A stretch of 6,174 nucleotides of DNA from Chloroflexota bacterium (GTDB taxonomy: Bacteria; Chloroflexota; Anaerolineae; Anaerolineales; Villigracilaceae): contig VGOX01000148.1 of assembly GCA_016875755.1 (NCBI GenBank), positions 1-6,174 of the forward strand, given 5' to 3'. Under the pieces are notes generated by a model. The model had not been told where the DNA came from. It did not search any database and worked only from the letters and a program-made list of their open reading frames with translations. Made by a program: the position numbers and the translations under genes. Every line of letters begins with the position of its first letter. The stretch's first letter is position 1. Positions 4,841 to 6,174 of the stretch are shown piece after piece.

Positions 4841-6174
4841 ATCCGCCGCCGCTTACGCCGCCGACGATTCCCCCATCTGTCAATTTGCGAAGGTCGCCCA
4901 AGGCGGCTTCGATCTCCTCAGGTTTGACAGGGCGGTCTTCGTCACGGTGTTTCAACGCACCTGATTTTGCCTTCTCCAACGCCAGCTCTTTGATGGATGC
5001 GTTGCTTGCAATCGCTTCCTTGACCAGTGCCGCGCCTTGCGAATACCCGATGACAGGATTCAACGCCGTCACAACGATGGCATTCTTCTCCAGCCAGCCT
5101 TCCGCTTTTTCGCGGTTGGCGGTCACACCCTTCACGGCGCGTTCGGTAAAGGCATTCACCGAACCAATGACCACCTGCATCATCTCGAACAGATTGTGCG
5201 CGATGATCGACATCATCACGTTCAATTCCAGTTGACCTGCCTGGGCCGCCAATGCCACCGTCGTGTCACAACCGATGACGTGGAACATGGCTTGGTCGAG
5301 CATCTCAGCCAGCACGGGGTTAACCTTGCCCGGCATAATGGAAGAACCAGGCTGAATGGCGGGCAATCTGATTTCGTCGAGACCAGTTGAAGGTCCAGAC
5401 GAAAGGAGGCGAAAATCGTTTGCAATGCGGATCAAGGTCAGGGCGAGAGTCCGCAGCGAAGCGGAGAAGTCTGCCGCATCTGCCATTGATTGCATCGACT
5501 CGAAAAGATTATCGGAGGTGTGCAATTCCAAACCAGTGATCTCCGAAAGTTTCTTCACCATCCGCGCATGATATTCAGGGTGCGCGTTCAAACCAGAGCC
5601 GACCGCAGTGCCGCCGATGCCCAGGCGCCGAAGTCCCTCGGCAGAGCGTTTGATGCGTTCGATGTCGCGTTCGATGGCTTTGGCGTACGCGCCAAATTCC
5701 TGACCGAGGCGCACGGGCACGGCATCCTGCAAATGGGTGCGCCCCGATTTGACGACATCGTCAAATTCTTTTGACTTGGCTTCCAATGCAGATTGCAAAT
5801 TGTTCAAGGAAGTCAGCAATTCATCCAGCCGCCACAATGCACCGAGACGAATGGACGTGGGGATGACATCGTTGGTGGATTGGGCCATGTTCACATGGTC
5901 ATTGGGATGGGCGTAATACTTGCCGATCTCGCCGCCCAATATTTGCGTAGCGCGGTTGGCGATCACTTCATTGGAGTTCATGTTGTGGCTTGTGCCTGCG
6001 CCCGCCTGAAATGGATCGACGACAAACTGGTCGTTCCATTTGCCATCCATCACTTCGGCGGCGGCTTGCGAAATGGACTCAGCCAGTTGTTGTGCGGAGA
6101 AATGTTTGCTGTCCACTTCGCGGTCGTTGAACAGACCCAACTCGAAGTTCACCAACGCAGCAGCACGCTTGACC
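4839..6174 (-). CDS. aspA: Aspartate ammonia-lyase-like enzyme (aspartase/class II fumarase superfamily), 5' end off window
   Basis: The enzyme probably deaminates L-aspartate to fumarate and ammonia in the cytoplasm as a homotetramer. Numbering from the Leu codon (TTG) at 6153-6155, which is internal: GAGTSHNMNSNEV (52-64), QSTND (92-96), GRTHLQDAVP (138-147) and the catalytic loop GSSIMPGKVNP (270-280), with catalytic Ser271, Lys277 and Asn279. AGAGTS, NDHVN, QSTND and AGQLELN are the aspartase versions of motifs that fumarase C carries as TGSGTQ, NDDVN, QSSND and a FELN form, so aspartase is preferred. Some features are fumarase-like, such as IANRATQ, and class II fumarase stays possible. 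The frame stays open to the edge, reading VKRAAA just upstream, which is the internal (K)KRAAA.(V)N motif of the family; roughly 50 N-terminal residues are therefore missing. Oddities are Cys296 in IGCDTT where Asn is usual, MMS after LNV where a Pro usually occurs, and a Gly-rich tail ending SGGG. Superfamily is certain, substrate moderately so. Confidence 0.85.
   Translation of the reverse strand, partial: VKRAAALVNFELGLFNDREVDSKHFSAQQLAESISQAAAEVMDGKWNDQFVVDPFQAGAGTSHNMNSNEVIANRATQILGGEIGKYYAHPNDHVNMAQSTNDVIPTSIRLGALWRLDELLTSLNNLQSALEAKSKEFDDVVKSGRTHLQDAVPVRLGQEFGAYAKAIERDIERIKRSAEGLRRLGIGGTAVGSGLNAHPEYHARMVKKLSEITGLELHTSDNLFESMQSMADAADFSASLRTLALTLIRIANDFRLLSSGPSTGLDEIRLPAIQPGSSIMPGKVNPVLAEMLDQAMFHVIGCDTTVALAAQAGQLELNVMMSIIAHNLFEMMQVVIGSVNAFTERAVKGVTANREKAEGWLEKNAIVVTALNPVIGYSQGAALVKEAIASNASIKELALEKAKSGALKHRDEDRPVKPEEIEAALGDLRKLTDGGIVGGVSGGG

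Overview
The window is chromosomal bacterial DNA: moderately GC-rich, densely coding, with no RNA gene, insertion sequence, CRISPR array or phage gene that I can see. The protein styles point to a Chloroflexota (Anaerolineae-like) genome. The pointers are a large membrane protein joining a PP2C-like domain to a beta-propeller, a conserved orphan protein, a BioF2/CelD-type acetyltransferase, and codon use with many GCG and CGC codons. This assignment is an inference from style, not from a search.

Layout, left to right. Bases 1-233 hold no complete gene: probably the last codons of a plus-strand gene, then two short GC-rich hairpins, then a weak hairpin facing the minus-strand genes. Next come two minus-strand genes spaced 21 bp apart, which look like one operon. 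The promoter-proximal gene (1248-3686, 812 aa) encodes a single-pass membrane protein. It has a degenerate PPM/PP2C-like domain, a long acidic and proline-rich linker, one transmembrane helix, a helical stalk and a beta-propeller of about six blades. The second gene (234-1226, 330 aa) encodes a conserved-looking protein of unknown function, with a hydrophobic/amphipathic N-terminal helix and several His/Asp/Cys-rich motifs.

A 100-bp intergenic region (3687-3786) separates this operon from a divergent plus-strand gene (3787-4797) for a GNAT-fold acetyltransferase of the BioF2-like/CelD type. Neither divergent gene has a Shine-Dalgarno sequence. Each has an in-frame stop 3-5 codons upstream and a -10-like hexamer close to its ATG, which suggests leaderless or near-leaderless transcripts.

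The acetyltransferase gene converges on a minus-strand aspartase/fumarase-superfamily gene (4839 to the right edge), most likely aspartate ammonia-lyase, whose 5' end lies outside the window. A perfect 23-bp inverted repeat spans both stop codons and serves as a bidirectional terminator.

The aspartase belongs to central nitrogen/carbon metabolism and looks unrelated to its neighbours. The least explained part of the window is the two-gene minus-strand operon. Its architecture suggests a cell-envelope sensor or scaffold with a membrane-associated partner, but no substrate or signal can be read from sequence alone.
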